Shown one piece after another: positions 48,824-62,625 of a stretch of DNA of 64,000 nucleotides. The position numbers and the translations under genes were made by a program. The notes under the pieces were generated by a model. That model searched no databases and was not told the DNA's origin. It saw nothing but the letters and a program-made list of their open reading frames with translations. The DNA is from Onchocerca volvulus. Its lineage: Eukaryota; Nematoda; Chromadorea; Rhabditida; Onchocercidae. The number at the start of each line of letters is the position of its first letter. Position 1 is the first letter of the stretch. Where the stretch lies: the NCBI GenBank assembly GCA_000499405.2, contig HG738138.1, forward strand, positions 23,217,097 through 23,281,096, written 5' to 3'.

Positions 48824-51800
48824 AAGTATGAAAAAATTGTGTTATCCTTAGGTAGTCTTTGAAATTAGGAAAAAATAGAAGTATTTGCAAATTCTTTATC
48901 AACTGCTTAATGTTTAAAGTTGTAAGTAGAATTTTATTTAAAATTAAAATTTTTTGATTTTCAAATATTCTTGTGAGGATGTTTAAGGAGAGAAAAATAA
49001 TTGCCGTATTTGTGATGTTATCGTCCTTCGAACTTGGCACTAATTTTGTTCAAGGATGATTCGAAATCTAATCAAAAACGAATTAGCTGGGGAATGCATC
49101 TGTTTTGTTGTTTCTGCCATACCTATTTTATATTAAATATATGCAAATCTGACCAAGAAAAGAAAAATTGCTTCACCATTCCATTGTTGGCATTATGATC
49201 GCGCTGTAAAGAAACTATCAAATTATATTCAGTTGTTCCTGTTGTGATTTTCTTTTTCTGCAATTTGCATTCCCTCTTTCTTTCCAAATTGCTGATGCGA
49301 AGTATCTTTCAACATCAGTATCTATTTTATAAATAAGCTGAGCAGTTCAAGACATCTCACATTTTATAATAAAGTAATGTCTCTAAGTGTTGAAAAAGTA
49401 ATTTATTTTCCAACTGCCTCGAGCTTGTTTAATTCTCAATTTAGAAATATTCATGAAATCTTCGAAAAATTGAATAAATCTAGAAGACATCCATGCAGAT
49501 GAATTTTAAGTCCATTTTCCAATCATTCATATCTAATTTGCATTTTTATGAAGTTTTTGAGTTTTAATGAGAAAATAGTTTTGCATGCTAATGAATGCAG
49601 GAGTCTGAAATTTGTATCTAATGTGGAAGTTATTAGCTTTAGTTTTGGATTTGATATCATTTGCAAATTCCTTTATTCATTGGCATGCTTTAAAAAGATT
49701 GACACTTATTTTCGCTGTGTACTGGGATCACGGTTATGGTTTGTTCATTTCTACTTATTTCATTCTTTCTTACAAATATAAATTAGTCATTTAATTTTCA
49801 TTGTGTTTTGATGAATAATCTTTTTCGAAACATTTAGTTAAAGTATATATATATATATATATAATTTAGAGCATTTTCTGTAAACAAAATATTGTATTGA
49901 AGTTTAGAAAATGCTGTTATGTCTTTGCTGTGAAATGTCATTTTTATGTAAAGAGAATTGATGAAATATAAATTTCATGTTAAATTTTAAATATTTCACT
50001 TTCTTATTATAAACTCATATATTTAATTATTATTTCATTAATTAATTATTATTAATTATTGATATTATTATGGTACATTTGATTTACAATTCTATTTTTT
50101 GATTTTTGTTATTCTTAAATGCTTATACGTAATTCACTTTCATAAATTACATGTTACACTTGTATCCGTCTCTTAAATATGCATTGTAGTAAGATATATA
50201 ATTTGTATTGCTTGTAATGAAGGATAAGAAGATATGTCTTTATAAATATCATTTAAAAGTATTATATTAATATGCTAAATAAAAATGAAATAATCGGAAA
50301 AACTAGGAAAAAAAGTGAGAGAAAAATATTTCAAAAAAATCTGAGGTGCTGTGAGAACTTGTACTTACGGGAAATGTCATTTTAAATTTCACAATTTTAT
50401 TTTTATCTTGTAAATACTATTTTTATCAAGATTTTTTTATTATCGTGATGCGCTAGACTGCTTCCGATTATTATTAACAAAACCTCATCAAAAAATCAGT
50501 CTTGCAAATAATGGATCGAAGTTAAATTAACAAATTATCATTGTCGTTCCTGACAATATGGAACAGTTCATTGATTAATGTATTTAATGATGCCATTTTT
50601 GAAAATATCACGGAATGACATTTTAAAATTAAAGTTCAATATTAAACGACACTGTAAAACTAAAGTTCAATATGTTAGTTTGTCACTGAAGTTCATATTA
50701 GCTGTATTCAAGCAGCAAAATGATTGTCGTCTCTATAATTTTCTTCTATTTCATTAACAAAATATTTCTGCTTAATTGATAGTGAATTTCGACATTGAAA
50801 GACGCAAATTTTTAATTAACTTACACCAACATAAATTAAAGAACTCGATTACGACTAAATTCCTAATTTTAGTTGGAAAAAATTGCTTCAAATTGCTGGA
50901 ATTGATTAACCTTTTGATGTTGGAATTTATCTATGGTAACAATAGAAGTTATGTTTTACAATGTATAGAAAGGCCAGAGGCTTTATCACGAATGATAAAT
51001 TTTTTCTGAAAATTCGAAGAAATTTCTTCATCAAAGGATGCAGAAAAATTAAGCGATGGAGAATGAGGCTTATCGATTTGTAATATCGAATGAAAGCTAT
51101 CAAAAAAAAAAAAACTGCAATTCTTGATTTTTTTTTTTATAATATCAGTTATTTCAGTATTTGAATTGATGTATTATTCAATTAAGATAGTTGATGTGTT
51201 TTGTTAAGAAAGGATGAAAAAAATTCTAATTAAAATTTGCTATTTAGTATTTTCTATACAGATTCATTGATTAGTTTTTTTTTAAATTGAACTAGCAATT
51301 TTTCAATCTAGGAAAGTATGAAATTTAACAGGATTTTTTACCTGTATTCCTAATTTTCTTTTTCTATTTTTCATCAATAACTTTTCGATCGTATTTACCA
51401 TATTTTATATCGTTTAACCAAAGAAATGCCAGAATAAATTTTTTTAGGCAAAAAATTTCCAGTTAGAACAAAGTAATATTGTTTTTTTCTAGCTTTTTCA
51501 TTATCCGGATGTTCAAGATAATTAGGAGCATAGAAAACAAACACAAACAAATGATATCTACAACTTCCGCTAATCGATGGCCTAAAATGTGGCCTTTAAT
51601 TTATATTGGCTGAGAAGTGATATTTAACATCGCATGGAAAACATACATTTATCTAAAAAATTTAAAAAACAAGAAAAAAATTGAGAAGGTACCTTCACGT
51701 TTTATTAGATATCCCAAAGCTGATCAGTAATTGATTTCTAATACTAAAAAATAGCTGCTAAAGATAAGTTCAATGGATCAGCAAGTTGACATAAGAATTT

Positions 51801-51941
51801 GATCCAATATGATTAGAACACTGTTTGGATAATCTTGATGATCATATAATTATATCTTGTCTATCCGCGTCGCTTATGTTTAATTTTTACTCAACTTCTT
51901 TTTTTACAGACAATACAAAAGTGGTATGAACAGAAGAACAA
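48824..51941. other. Intergenic, about 3.1 kb; no supported gene
   Basis: Very AT-rich sequence with homopolymer runs and a short (TA)n tract at about 49845-49862. Plus-strand open stretches at 49548-49781 and 50776-51009 have no start context, splice partners or recognisable motifs. I see nothing else. Confidence 0.55.
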
Positions 51942-52806
51942 TTAATAATCCCTCAAACTTTTGAATTTCTTGACGGCTCTATAATCATTTTCGGAAATTC
52001 CGAAACATGGTTCAACGAATCGATGGCATGGATTGTATCTTTTGCCAGTTTTCTCATCAAGTGATAATCTGCTACGCGGATAATCCGATCGATACTGTAG
52101 GAATTAGAGCAAAATCATTGCTTAACTTACAACGATAATCATTTTTGCACAATTTCAATGCCTCTAATATCAATTATTGTGAACTATATTTCATAGCACT
52201 CGCAGTCAATATATTTCAACTATATCACTTATTCCCTCTTTAACTTGATAAGAGTTAAGCTTTAGATAATGCTTCCTACACTTTTGATAATAAGCATTAT
52301 CTAAACTTAACTCATATCAATCGTATCAATCATGACGAAATATTAAAATTTCTGGCGAAAATTTTGATCTGAAACTTCGAATAAATTCTACAGAAAAACT
52401 CACATAAATGCATTCCAAAGTATATTGATCGCAGAGATCCTTATTAAGCATCGATTGGTAGAAACGATGTTCGACTAGTGGATAGGAAACTTCAAATCCA
52501 GTCGATTCTTTTAATACGAACATATCTTGTCTGACTGGCTTTTGCTTAGATTCTTTGATTCCTTGATGATCGAATCCTATATAATCAATACATTTGATGC
52601 TTCTTCTTTTTTTTTTTTCAATAATGATCAATACCTTTATGACTATGCAAACTACTATTGTGATACTTCGTAATTTTGATACCATATCGTCCATCTATCA
52701 ACTTTTTACTACCATTTCCACTATTTCCGATATAATTAATGATAATCGATATATTTTGTTGCACAAACAATAAAAGCACCACCACAACCATCCATAGCAA
52801 ATGCAT
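51942..52806 (-). CDS. Small secreted four-cysteine protein, unrecognised
   Basis: Three exons (52806-52635, 52576-52404, 52094-51942) join in frame to 165 residues. The first residues (MHLLWMVVVVLLLFV) form a clear signal peptide. The mature part has only four cysteines, at 106, 113, 138 and 145, arranged as two CX6C pairs, which suggests two disulfides. The sequence TGKR at 131-134 is a dibasic site preceded by Gly, the classic signal for cleavage and C-terminal amidation, so a peptide-hormone precursor is possible. N-glycosylation motifs are seen at NIS (18-20) and NSS. The first intron is only 58 nt; the second contains a strong hairpin. I do not recognise a family. Confidence 0.7.
52245..52320 (-). 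ncRNA. Intronic 76-nt hairpin, candidate miRNA precursor or MITE
   Basis: The arms at 52245-52274 and 52292-52320 are near-perfect reverse complements, about 29 bp with one bulged base and one mismatch, separated by a 17-nt loop. The size and shape are like a nematode pre-miRNA. It lies in the second intron of the secreted-protein gene. The symmetry is also compatible with a very short inverted-repeat element. No known miRNA seed is claimed. Confidence 0.4.
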
Positions 52807-54256
52807 ATCAAATAAATAAAATTCCGTCCGGAAAAATATACTTTTTTGTATTCAATATCTTCTACAGTTTTACATTATTCCAGACAGCAAAGCAAAAACA
52901 TGTATTTATCTTTGAATACATTATTTTCTTCATCCTAACCATAGTTCATTTACTTTAATGTTTTTTATTAATATAACTTACAGCATATTTTATATAAGAC
53001 TTAAAGTGATCGAAATTTATTGGTTATTCAAAAGATCATGCTAAATGAAAGTTTCCCTTTTGTTTTCAACAGTTATATGTAGAATTAGAAAATCCTGAAT
53101 TGTTTTTTATAAACTTGCAAATTGCATATGAGTTTAAGAAAACATATAAAATCGGAAAATGCACACTTTATCGTCATTCAGTGTCATAAGTTCTCAAAAT
53201 TTTCGATTTCTGAAGAATCTAAAAACAAATTTTATCGACCTATCTCCGGAATTTTTTTTTTTTCGTATGGATAAAATTTCTCATGCAAATTGGTATTTAT
53301 CATAAAGTTATTATGACGGTTTACATAAAAAATCATGGAACATAATACGAATTTCACTTAAGTGACAAGGAATTAATCACAAAAATACAAGATGATAAAT
53401 TTGAATACTAACAATTTTTAGCTAAAGTAACCGTAGCGACAGAAAAGTACAGAAAATGAGACCAAGAAGACTGATTAAAAAATCAATAAAAACCCTATAG
53501 ATCTTATTCTTGACTTAAACCATCGAAATTCAATTCTGATTTCTTGAAATTGATATGCAACTTCGGAAAAACTAATGCAGAATAAGACTAATCAGTTGAG
53601 TGTGAGAGGCAACGGCCGGATTTTTTGGACCTCTTAAATCGAAAAAAATTTAAAGAAAATTTGAAACTTAAAATTTTGACCAGTAAACAATTCACAAACG
53701 AAATCTTACATTTGTTTTATTGAATGCGGTGTATTAATGGTTTTTAATAATTGTTTTAATTCGACAGCTACTATTTCATCATTTTTATGCTGTGACTTTT
53801 AAGTTTGAACTATTTTCATCAGTTGTTTTATTTATTTTTCTAGGAAAGGTTTTTAAGAAACAAATCTTTGGATTAAAAAAAAATACAAAATTTTGTTTGT
53901 AAGGCTGTTTATTTATTTAGTACTGGTTATATTTTTTTGTTAACGCAAATCCACTGTTGAGTGTCGATAGTGTCGACATCGCTATGGAAAACTTACTGAA
54001 ATGTTAAAAGAATCTAGCATCTCAAACTATAATATTCTTTCAAGCCAATCGTGTACCGAAGTTTATGAAGCGTTTCATTCCATACTATCCTATAAATATA
54101 AAAATAAAAGTAAAAATTATTCTGAAGGGATAAGCAAATAAATCTTAACAGTCGGAAAATGATACATTTGTGTACAATTATTTACTTGCTGTCTTGCAAC
54201 AATCTGCTTGATATGTTTTCTCATTTGATGAGCAGTAAAATCAAGGCATAATGCTA
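52807..54256. other. Intergenic; no supported gene
   Basis: AT-rich spacer between the FAN1 stop and the start of the secreted-protein gene on the same strand. It should contain the FAN1 3' UTR and the promoter of the secreted-protein gene. No structured element was seen. Confidence 0.55.
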
Positions 54257-57200
54257 TCAGTCGAGCTTCTTTGGATTTCGAGCTGAAAAAAAGGGTCGTA
54301 CAGAACAAGTTGGCATGGTGAAATTAGCATAAGAAAGAAATTCAAAACTATACACAATGAATAAATATATGAAAAAGAAGGAAAATATCAGCATGGGAAA
54401 TTCCGGCGGAAGAACTCAGATATATTCTAATAGTAGCATAATTTAATCGCAATTAATAACATTAACTCCCTTAAAATTTAAAAATTTTAAAGTAACTAAG
54501 ACAAAACTGCTCACCAGAAACATGGCATACATGAGCGATTATGTTTTGGCTTTTAAAAAAATTTAACCATAAACGTTGCTTAGTCGATAATTTGTCGCCG
54601 GGACCTTTAACTTCTACAACCTGCAACGAATTTTGAAATTCTAAAATATGAATCAAAATCTGGAATACTTTCTTTTGATATTATTTAATATACAATAAAG
54701 AAATGCGTTCAATCAAAAATGTGGTTATTAATATACATAGTGAATGAACATCTTTTGAAAGAGAATTTTTGATTTTACGATTTATCTTTTATCACAAAGA
54801 TGATAAAAGCTGTCTGAATTAGCAATGAACATACGGCCAGAAGTTTCTTTTCATCATTCCAAACAGTTAAGTCTGGAAATCCACTTCGACAATTTCGATA
54901 ATCGCTAATGAGACGACGAATGCTAGCGCAGAGAGCAGCTATCGGACAACAGATCATAAAACGCTAAAAAATTCAATGTCATTAATTTGTTTCAAGAATG
55001 CAAATTATTACTGGATAAACAGCTTTAATTTTTATTTCAACATGTGTATGCTAATTTTTTCCTACTTTCAATGCTTTAGAGAGAATAGACAGAGATATAA
55101 AAAGAATCCGTACAAGTTAATTATTATTAGCGAAAATTTTTTATGAGTTTAGAATAAGTGTTAAAACTTCTGAAAATTCAAATCGATTATTTTATGCAAG
55201 ATTGTGGACAACTAATTAGTCGACAAAACACACTAACTTTAACTTGTTCGAAATCAGCGAAACAATTCCATGTGATCTCTGAATTAGTTACTCCATAATA
55301 ATCAGTGTATGTTTTCTCCATTTCTAGCAACAAATCATCAAAGTCTGCTTCTTCAATTTCTTTGAAACGTAACTCGAAAAGATCTTGTCGATTGGCGTAG
55401 AAAGCCCGGCTGTTTAAGTCCGCTGGATTCGTCTGAAAATAAACAGTGGCGAAAATTTCATAAATAATCTTTGATCATTTTTTAATTTCAGCTTTACTAT
55501 TTAATATATATAGATCTCCAATTTTATTAGTGACAACTATCTGCTGCTAAGAGTTTTCAATTAAAAATAAAAAACATTCTATGCTCACCGTAAAGATTAT
55601 AAAAACATCTAACTCTACTAATTTTTGATTAATGAGAAAATATTACATATTGCTCGAAACTGAAAGCGATATAAAATCTGGAATAAAAAAATGAAGCTTC
55701 AATGAAAAGAATTATGTATACCTGAGTTTCACTGAACCATACATTCTCAATAGTTGGATCAAAAATAATGTCATAAAATAAAAGCCCAAATATGGTGTGC
55801 CAAAGCGTACCTTCTGCGTGCACTCCTGCATAAATAATGATGATATTAATTCATAAATATACGCTAAAAAATTGTTCATGCTTACAGCTAATCCATGCCT
55901 CCATATTTAAGCCCATTTTCCACATATTCCTCATAATTTTTGACAAAATCACATTAGTTAGTTAAACTGAAATCAGTTCGTTAACAGATCAACACACCTT
56001 CTATTTGTTTGAAATATTTCGGTTGTAAATACTGCTATTATGCTTAGCTATTTAATAGCGTATATATACCATACAGCACAAACTGATTGTCACATAAGTC
56101 AATAAAAATTATTATCGCAAACCTTCTTTGAAACCTTTTTCTCTTAAATAATAATCCAATGCCACCTCTTCAACACTGCATTCATAAGACACTCCATTTC
56201 TGAAACAGGATTCAATTATTTGCATATATAAGCTTCAACAATTAACAAAGCATTAAATTTTTTGTTCATTGCAAAATAAAATACACCTTTCAATAAGGAA
56301 TCTGTTTATCCGTGCCTCGCCAAGATTTTTACCTACTACAGAGCCTTTTATATTAATCTTTTCAGGATGCAATTCTTCCAGAGGTCCTTTCCATCTCGAA
56401 CAAAGTTTACGCCCTCTATCCTGCAACATAAATGAACTTAACCCTCTGTAAAAAAAAATAGGAAGGAATTAAAAAAAAAAAGAAATGAAAGACATACATC
56501 AACTATACAAGTAAAGTAATAAGTAAAAACCTGAGTTTCAGAAAAATGAACAAACCTGTAGCGACAAACGATCTTTGTCACCCAAAACAGGATCCTCCAG
56601 ACCAGCAATAACAGTTTTCATTGCTTTATCTTTATCCTTCAGATGTGCATCTAAATTCAGTGCTAATCGATCCCACCATCCACCTCGAGCATTTGCAAGA
56701 ATAAGTTTAAATTCTAAAAAAACTAACAATAGCTGTATTCTACTACAATAATGATTTATAGTCATACACGACAAACTAAGGTAAAATGATTTCCTGCAGT
56801 TTATCTTAAAAAAGAAAAAAAAAAAGAAAAAGAAAAAGAAAAATTGAAAAACATATGAAGTGAAAAATGAACAGAAACTTTTGAAGTAGACTCCCAATAC
56901 TATGTTGAGTATTAGGGTGACTTAAATTTAAAGATATTTTAGTTATATTTAATTGAAATCTTATTTACAAATATTATTAGGTTAAATTTCTCCCCCAGAC
57001 GTTCTCTGAACAATAATACAATATACTATCGTATTAGAATGGTGTTTTTTTACTTTTTCTCTGCAATCTATAATAACAAATTAATAACATGTGAAGACTC
57101 AGACTGAAAAAATTGGATCGACAAAAGTAACATAGATCAAGAACATTGATCTAATACTTATTTCCATACTTAAACAGAACGAGAAATGATAATAATGTAC

Positions 57201-60200
57201 CCATAGCATGTAACATATATTCCAACCAAGCAACAGCTTCCCCATAATCTCTGACTCTTTCCAATGCTTCAACGCCATGTGATATACACCTGAAGAAGTG
57301 TGTATAAATGAGACCATTATTAATCTTCCAATATTTTGTAAAAGCAGAAAACTTAACAGAATAGCAGATTTTCCAATAAAACAGTAAATTGTAAATAACA
57401 AATTTTAAATGAAATATTTCTTTATGACAAAATAAATAAATGTCAAAAAATATTATAAAAAGATTGAAAGATGAACCTAGCATATACATGAAGATCGGTG
57501 AATCGTCGTAGATCGCTAACCAAAGACTCATAGAACTGCCTGCAACAGAAAGAAGAAAGATCATAATTGCTTGACAATTTAATTGAACCTATTATTGATT
57601 TCCACATTAACAGAATGAACAAATGCAGTTTTGCAAGTTTCGCAGAATTCGGACAGATTAATAATTGAATCATTGAATTAGGCATAAATAAAATAAGCAA
57701 CTCATATGCACTGAAACAAGATGATTTGACCGCTAATATTGTTAATCATTTTGAAAAATCATGCCTCTTCGTAGTCATCAAAGCCATAGCTATCACATGG
57801 TCACTCCATCAACGAAATAGTATTATATCCTAATAATCCTATCAATATGATAAATATGATAAAATATTTGCCAATACTGTTTACCACTGCATTGCATATG
57901 CATCTTGAAATTCGGTGCGGGCTTTCTTAGCGCACTCAATTATTTCATTCCACTTTCCACGCTGTGTCAGGTCAGCTATTTCAGCTTCCAATTCCTTTGC
58001 TTTGACATATCTAAAAGGCAAATAGCTTCCAAATCTAAAATTATTTCTCAGAATCGAAAAATTGATTAAGCATTAAGAAGCAACTGAATAAATATTCTGT
58101 GTCACCTGAAAAGTTTCTCGGCGTCCGTATAAATATTTATCAAACGAGGGCTATACGGAGCAGGAAAACGAAGTTTATCTATTCCGAGTTGCAACAAAAC
58201 AAACCTGAAAGTTAGAATAATAACGGTACCGAATACAACCTAGTTCTGAACTGTACATAACTACGGTGACAAAAAAATGTTCTTTAATTTTTTAAATGAT
58301 AGGAAAATCCAAACTTACAGTAACTGCGAGGATAGATTAATAGAAGGCTGATCAAAAAGCAACGAGGTACTCATATCCATCGGTGAATAAATTGTGAAAA
58401 TCGCCAAAAAAATATCCGCAATATCTTTGCGCAAGCGAAAACATGAACCAAGTTCCTCTTTGACTCTACGATTTTTCATCAAATAAATTAGGAACATGAA
58501 AATTGACAATTTGACCTGACAAGCAAACTTGAAAAATTAGAAAGCAGCTGAAGTCAAAGATCGTAAAAACAGAAAAAACTGTAACAACCAAGAACTGAGC
58601 AATGGGAAAATCTCAATATTTATCAATTCTTTGCTAATATAGAAAACAGTCCTTGTCTACGCTTTCCTTATAAACTGAATCAAGCTCCAATTTTAAGGTA
58701 CTAACTTATGTAGCACTCTCTTTTCCATAGTGATTCCGAAAACATTTTTCTGTGTAGTAAATTTCAACAGTGAACGACAAATTTCAATCTTTCCTTTATT
58801 GAAATCTAATTTGAAGTGCTTCGCAACAGCTTTTAACGATGAAGCATGTAAGAGATGTATGGCTTCTCCAATTTCAAGTTGTGATGAACAACCTAAAATA
58901 AGTTTTTCAGTAACATAAAATCATTACAATATAAAGCAGTCGAAGATGAGAAATACTTGATTATAAACACTATAATTTCGATATTTCCACAAAAAATTAT
59001 GTTGCAGATTAAAAGGGATAAAATGAAACAGAAAAATTATGTGATAAGAAAGATGACCAAATTACTTTTAAATATTGAAATTTACTGACTTGAATCAATA
59101 AGTTTAGCATGCAATAATTCTTCAAACAATGGCTCCAATGATGAAGAAATATTAGCGTATCTGAAAGTGAGTCATTTTTATTTGCATAGTTACTTTTTTC
59201 TGGTTAAAAAAGTGTGAGACAGTCAAAGAAATATTCAGATACAAAACAGCAAGGTAACTCACGATAGTTTATCTGCTATCAACCATTTTCTTTTACGAAG
59301 AAACAATCGAATTAGCAGTTGTTTACTCTCATCTAAAAAAACAAAACTGAACACGGATTTTTTCATAATTCGAATAAATTTAGATATTGGAAAGATGAAA
59401 AGAAAAGAAAATAAATCCTGCTCCACAAAATACTTCAGTTGATAAAAAAATACCTGAAAGCGCTATAAATTTCTTTAGCAAATGCAAATGTTCGCCCCAA
59501 AATTGTACTTCACTATATTGACCTTCACTACAAAAAACCTGCAAAGTGATTTTATTTATAAAATTAGATTGGAACTAATGCATCTTCCTTTAACGCATAT
59601 ATGTATAACCTGTATATCGAAGAAGCAATATGTGTGAGTTAAAAGTACTGCATGAAAAACAACTGGAAATAAAAGATGATTTATTCGATTTGAAGCGTTT
59701 TATCATCCCAATAAGTATCAATTTTCTTTTGTTTTTCTAGATGTTATAATATCAACTGCAACTATGAATACTTCAAAAGAAAGAACTCTCAAGTATCTAT
59801 GAAATTCAACGCCACAAATTATATTATTCTTTAACAAAACCACACAATCATGAATAAATTAACTGTAAACAAATTCTATTCAAATTCTCTTAAATTCTAT
59901 TTCACTTATAGCAGGATGTATCACTTCAGAAATTCCTCAATCATATGAAAAAAAATCCTAAAAACTTAAAAAAAACGAACCCGTTTCATTATTTTATGGA
60001 ATAATATAAGGTAATATGGTGAACTGATTTGTGTAGCTTCAGTTGCAGAATTTTTTTGATTTGGCAGGATTTGACTATTCCTTGCGAGATTGCATTCACA
60101 AACATCAAGATAGGATTTAATGTTTTCCAGGATACTAAGCAAACTTTGTTCCGCTTTGATTTCATGACTGCTCATCGTTTCATAGAGAAAAAAATTCCTG

Positions 60201-61501
60201 AAGCAAAACCTATTAATTTGATATAAATGTCCTATTTACCACTGTCAATCAATGTATTATGTAGTGAAAAAAAAAATTTCCTGTTAAATTAAAATGTAGA
60301 ATGATACTTGGCATCTTTTTAAAAATATTTCTAATCAAAGAGACAAAATGTAATGGCAGGGATATGGCTAAATTGGAAAAAAAGATATAAATTTATTATT
60401 CAATACTTTGTTTCATTCTGATTATCTTGTATTCTTTCATTCTCAGAACATTTTTCCAACACTATTGAAGTTACTGCTTTGCTTGGTCGTGAAATTTTAT
60501 TTTCGTTTTTTGCTAACATAAGGAGATGCGAATCAACTTTCTGGACCACTTCCAACATTTTTTCTGATTCAGAGAGAAAAACCTAAATTACTGACGAAAA
60601 TCAGTTCATTCAGTAAACAAAAACTCGCTCATTATTGATTACTTACCCGTTGTATAATTCTCCTGCTCAGTTAATTAATACTAACCTTTTCCGTACGTTT
60701 TTTAACTAAACTGCCATGAATTCTATTAATTGCCTTAGTCGGAATCTCTCCTCTCATTTGTTCCTTCATAACAACCGCGGTCATTCGCTTCCATTCATTC
60801 GCGTCAGTTAAATTCTCGTTATCTCTGACAACATCCGGAAGAAGACTCTCAGAATCCTTGCTTTTAGAATCTGGTTCATCTGCTACTTGATCCAAATTGT
60901 CAAACAAGTCATCACTGCTGTCTGAACTATTTAAACTTTCTGTAGCCTCGCGTTTCCTATCCTTAGCGCAAACTTCAGCGATGATCTAAAATTTAATACA
61001 TGCATTTCAATTTTCATAAAGACTACATCAAATAATACATCTAAAATCACTAAAGATGCTTACAATTCCTTCATCCCGAATGATAATTTATTTTTTTTTA
61101 ATTTTACTGACTTTTCAATTGCTCATAAATTCTATTAAACAATTCATACGTTACAAGAAACACTAAGTTTGGATCTCAATCTTCAATTTGTTTTTTTTTT
61201 TTTTCATTTTAAAATCTTTCCATCTTATCCTTTCTTTCTACTCATAGAAATATTGCTGCAGATAATGAATAATATGACAAATTTTGAAATAACATTCGGG
61301 AAACAATAAATTTAAGGTGAATTTTCATAAAAAGCTCTGATAACATACCCGACAATCATCATCGTCTGGTTGCAATTTGCAACCATTCAAATGCGATCGA
61401 TACAATCCCCGCGTAACGAGATGTCCACATACGGGGCATGGTTTCTTTTCTGATTGCTTTTGAAATGCCTTCAAAAGAGCCATTTCGATCAGAAACGTCA
61501 T
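54257..61501 (-). CDS. FAN1: FAN1, Fanconi-associated structure-specific nuclease
   Basis: FAN1 is a 5' flap endonuclease and exonuclease that unhooks DNA interstrand crosslinks. Twenty-one exons join in frame to 903 residues, between C. elegans FAN-1 and human FAN1 (1017) in size. The N-terminal UBZ4 zinc finger has C22, C25, H37 and C41 (KPCPVCGHLV...HLNGC). A Ser/Asp-rich linker follows, then a SAP-like region (RLFLRKRKWLIADKLS, KAVAKHFKLDFNKGKIEICR), the TPR-like part with GGWWDRLALNLDAHL, and the VRR-NUC domain. Nuclease residues are E722 in GVHAEGTLWHTI, D848 in RSGFPDLTVW, and E863/K865 in VEVKGPGDKLS. The last exon is only 26 nt and ends shortly after VCHVS, as in human FAN1. The exon 9 acceptor (58465) was chosen by frame. 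The start MTFLIEMALL is 13 nt after a TTTCAG. Confidence 0.96.
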
Positions 61502-61518
61502 TTGATATTCATTTCTGA
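61499..61518 (-). promoter_or_regulatory. Probable trans-splice acceptor and short uORF of FAN1
   Basis: TTTCAG ends at 61515 on the minus strand. The leader that follows has an ATG opening a four-codon frame (ATG AAT ATC AAA TGA) whose stop overlaps the main start as ATGA. This could lower FAN1 translation or couple reinitiation. Confidence 0.45.
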
Positions 61519-61888
61519 AAAGTAAATTTCATTACAGCATAACTGGAAATATATTCGTGAAAAGAATTGACTGTATCATTATAGTTATGGGGAAAAGATT
61601 AAATTTTGTTGGGAAGTGGAAATGATGAATTCAGCGGAAATTTTTAACATATAATCATAAATGATCAAAAAGGACAAATATATGATAAGACAATGAATAA
61701 TCGATTTAAATAGCAATGAAATCTCAGAAACTCAGCTTCTTTCTTCGAACACTAATTTACAAAAAATTGTCATTCAAAAAAAATTTGAAATATAACGGAC
61801 AATAAAGAAAAAAAAAAAACTTTCTTTTCTTCCTTTCTAATGAAATTGTACTTTTAATCACCATTCTAATCATTCCCTCTATTTCCTC

Positions 61889-62083
61889 TCATCTATCATG
61901 CTTCTGTTGTCTCTCCAATCTATTCGATATCTTTTCTTTACTTTCAACTACTGCACCTTTATTTACTAATCCATATTTTGCATGATATTTTGCAAATCGC
62001 AACAAATCCTGTTCCTCTCCAGACTGTTGTAGTATTTCCTTACTTTCAATCTTCAACTCATTTTCAGATTTAGTTGACAACAT
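61889..62083 (-). CDS. Small charged protein, unrecognised
   Basis: An uninterrupted frame of 64 codons from ATG at 62083 encodes a Lys/Glu-rich, probably helical peptide (MLSTKSENELKIESKE...). The segment FAKYHAKYGLVNKG and a following basic stretch (NRLERQQKH) weakly recall endosulfine/ARPP19 proteins, but the hallmark FDS(A/G)DY phosphosite is absent, so I do not assign that family. The stop lies about 390 bp upstream of the FAN1 start on the same strand, a spacing compatible with a nematode operon. A further exon at either end is possible. Confidence 0.45.
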   Translation of the reverse strand: MLSTKSENELKIESKEILQQSGEEQDLLRFAKYHAKYGLVNKGAVVESKEKISNRLERQQKHDR

Positions 62084-62418
62084 GACGATGAGTTACGTGG
62101 GTCGGACACGCAAAATGCAAAGGTGACGTATTGATAGTTTGATAAGTCCAAACATTCAATGTAAAAACAGTATTACCAATACATAGACCATCATTTTGAT
62201 ACTAATCGATTATTTCTTGAAACTTGTGCGAACTCAAGTAAATGTTAGACCACTTGAAACTTGCGGACCTCATCTACATACTGAATATCAGCTATCACTA
62301 AAACTTCTTTGTAATTTGCATTTCAGATTCCATAAGACATGCTTATCGTCCCTTCACATTTCCGAAGGGATAGTTACGTGAACGACCACTTTTCACACGT
62401 AAGTGAATAAAACTCGCA

Positions 62419-62592
62419 ATGAAAAAATTGAAAACTGATACTCCTAGTTTCAAGCAAAATTTTCCATCGAAACACCGATTAATAGACGATGCGACAAGAC
62501 AAGATATTGTGTATGCGACATTTGGGCAAAAGCAATCGTTGCGAAAATGTGGCCATTGTATTGCGGTTTTACGTGATACGTGTTATGCGTAA
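62419..62592 (+). CDS. Possible short ORF or first exon, divergent from the small gene
   Basis: The ATG at 62419 opens a 57-codon frame of ordinary composition (MKKLKTDTPSFKQNFPSKHR..., later KCGHCIAVLRDTCY) ending in TAA. It starts about 340 bp from the start at 62083 on the opposite strand, so a shared divergent promoter is conceivable. No donor or partner exon could be fixed and no family is recognised. It may be a chance frame. Confidence 0.25.
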   Translation: MKKLKTDTPSFKQNFPSKHRLIDDATRQDIVYATFGQKQSLRKCGHCIAVLRDTCYA

Positions 62593-62625
62593 ACAATGAG
62601 AAGCATAGTTATAATTGGGATATTT

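Noticed and set aside
54117..54308. Alternative longer C-terminus of FAN1 in another frame
   Set aside because: The phase from the penultimate exon leads to a stop at 54257, matching the usual short tail after the VRR-NUC domain. The longer frame needs a donor that is not present.
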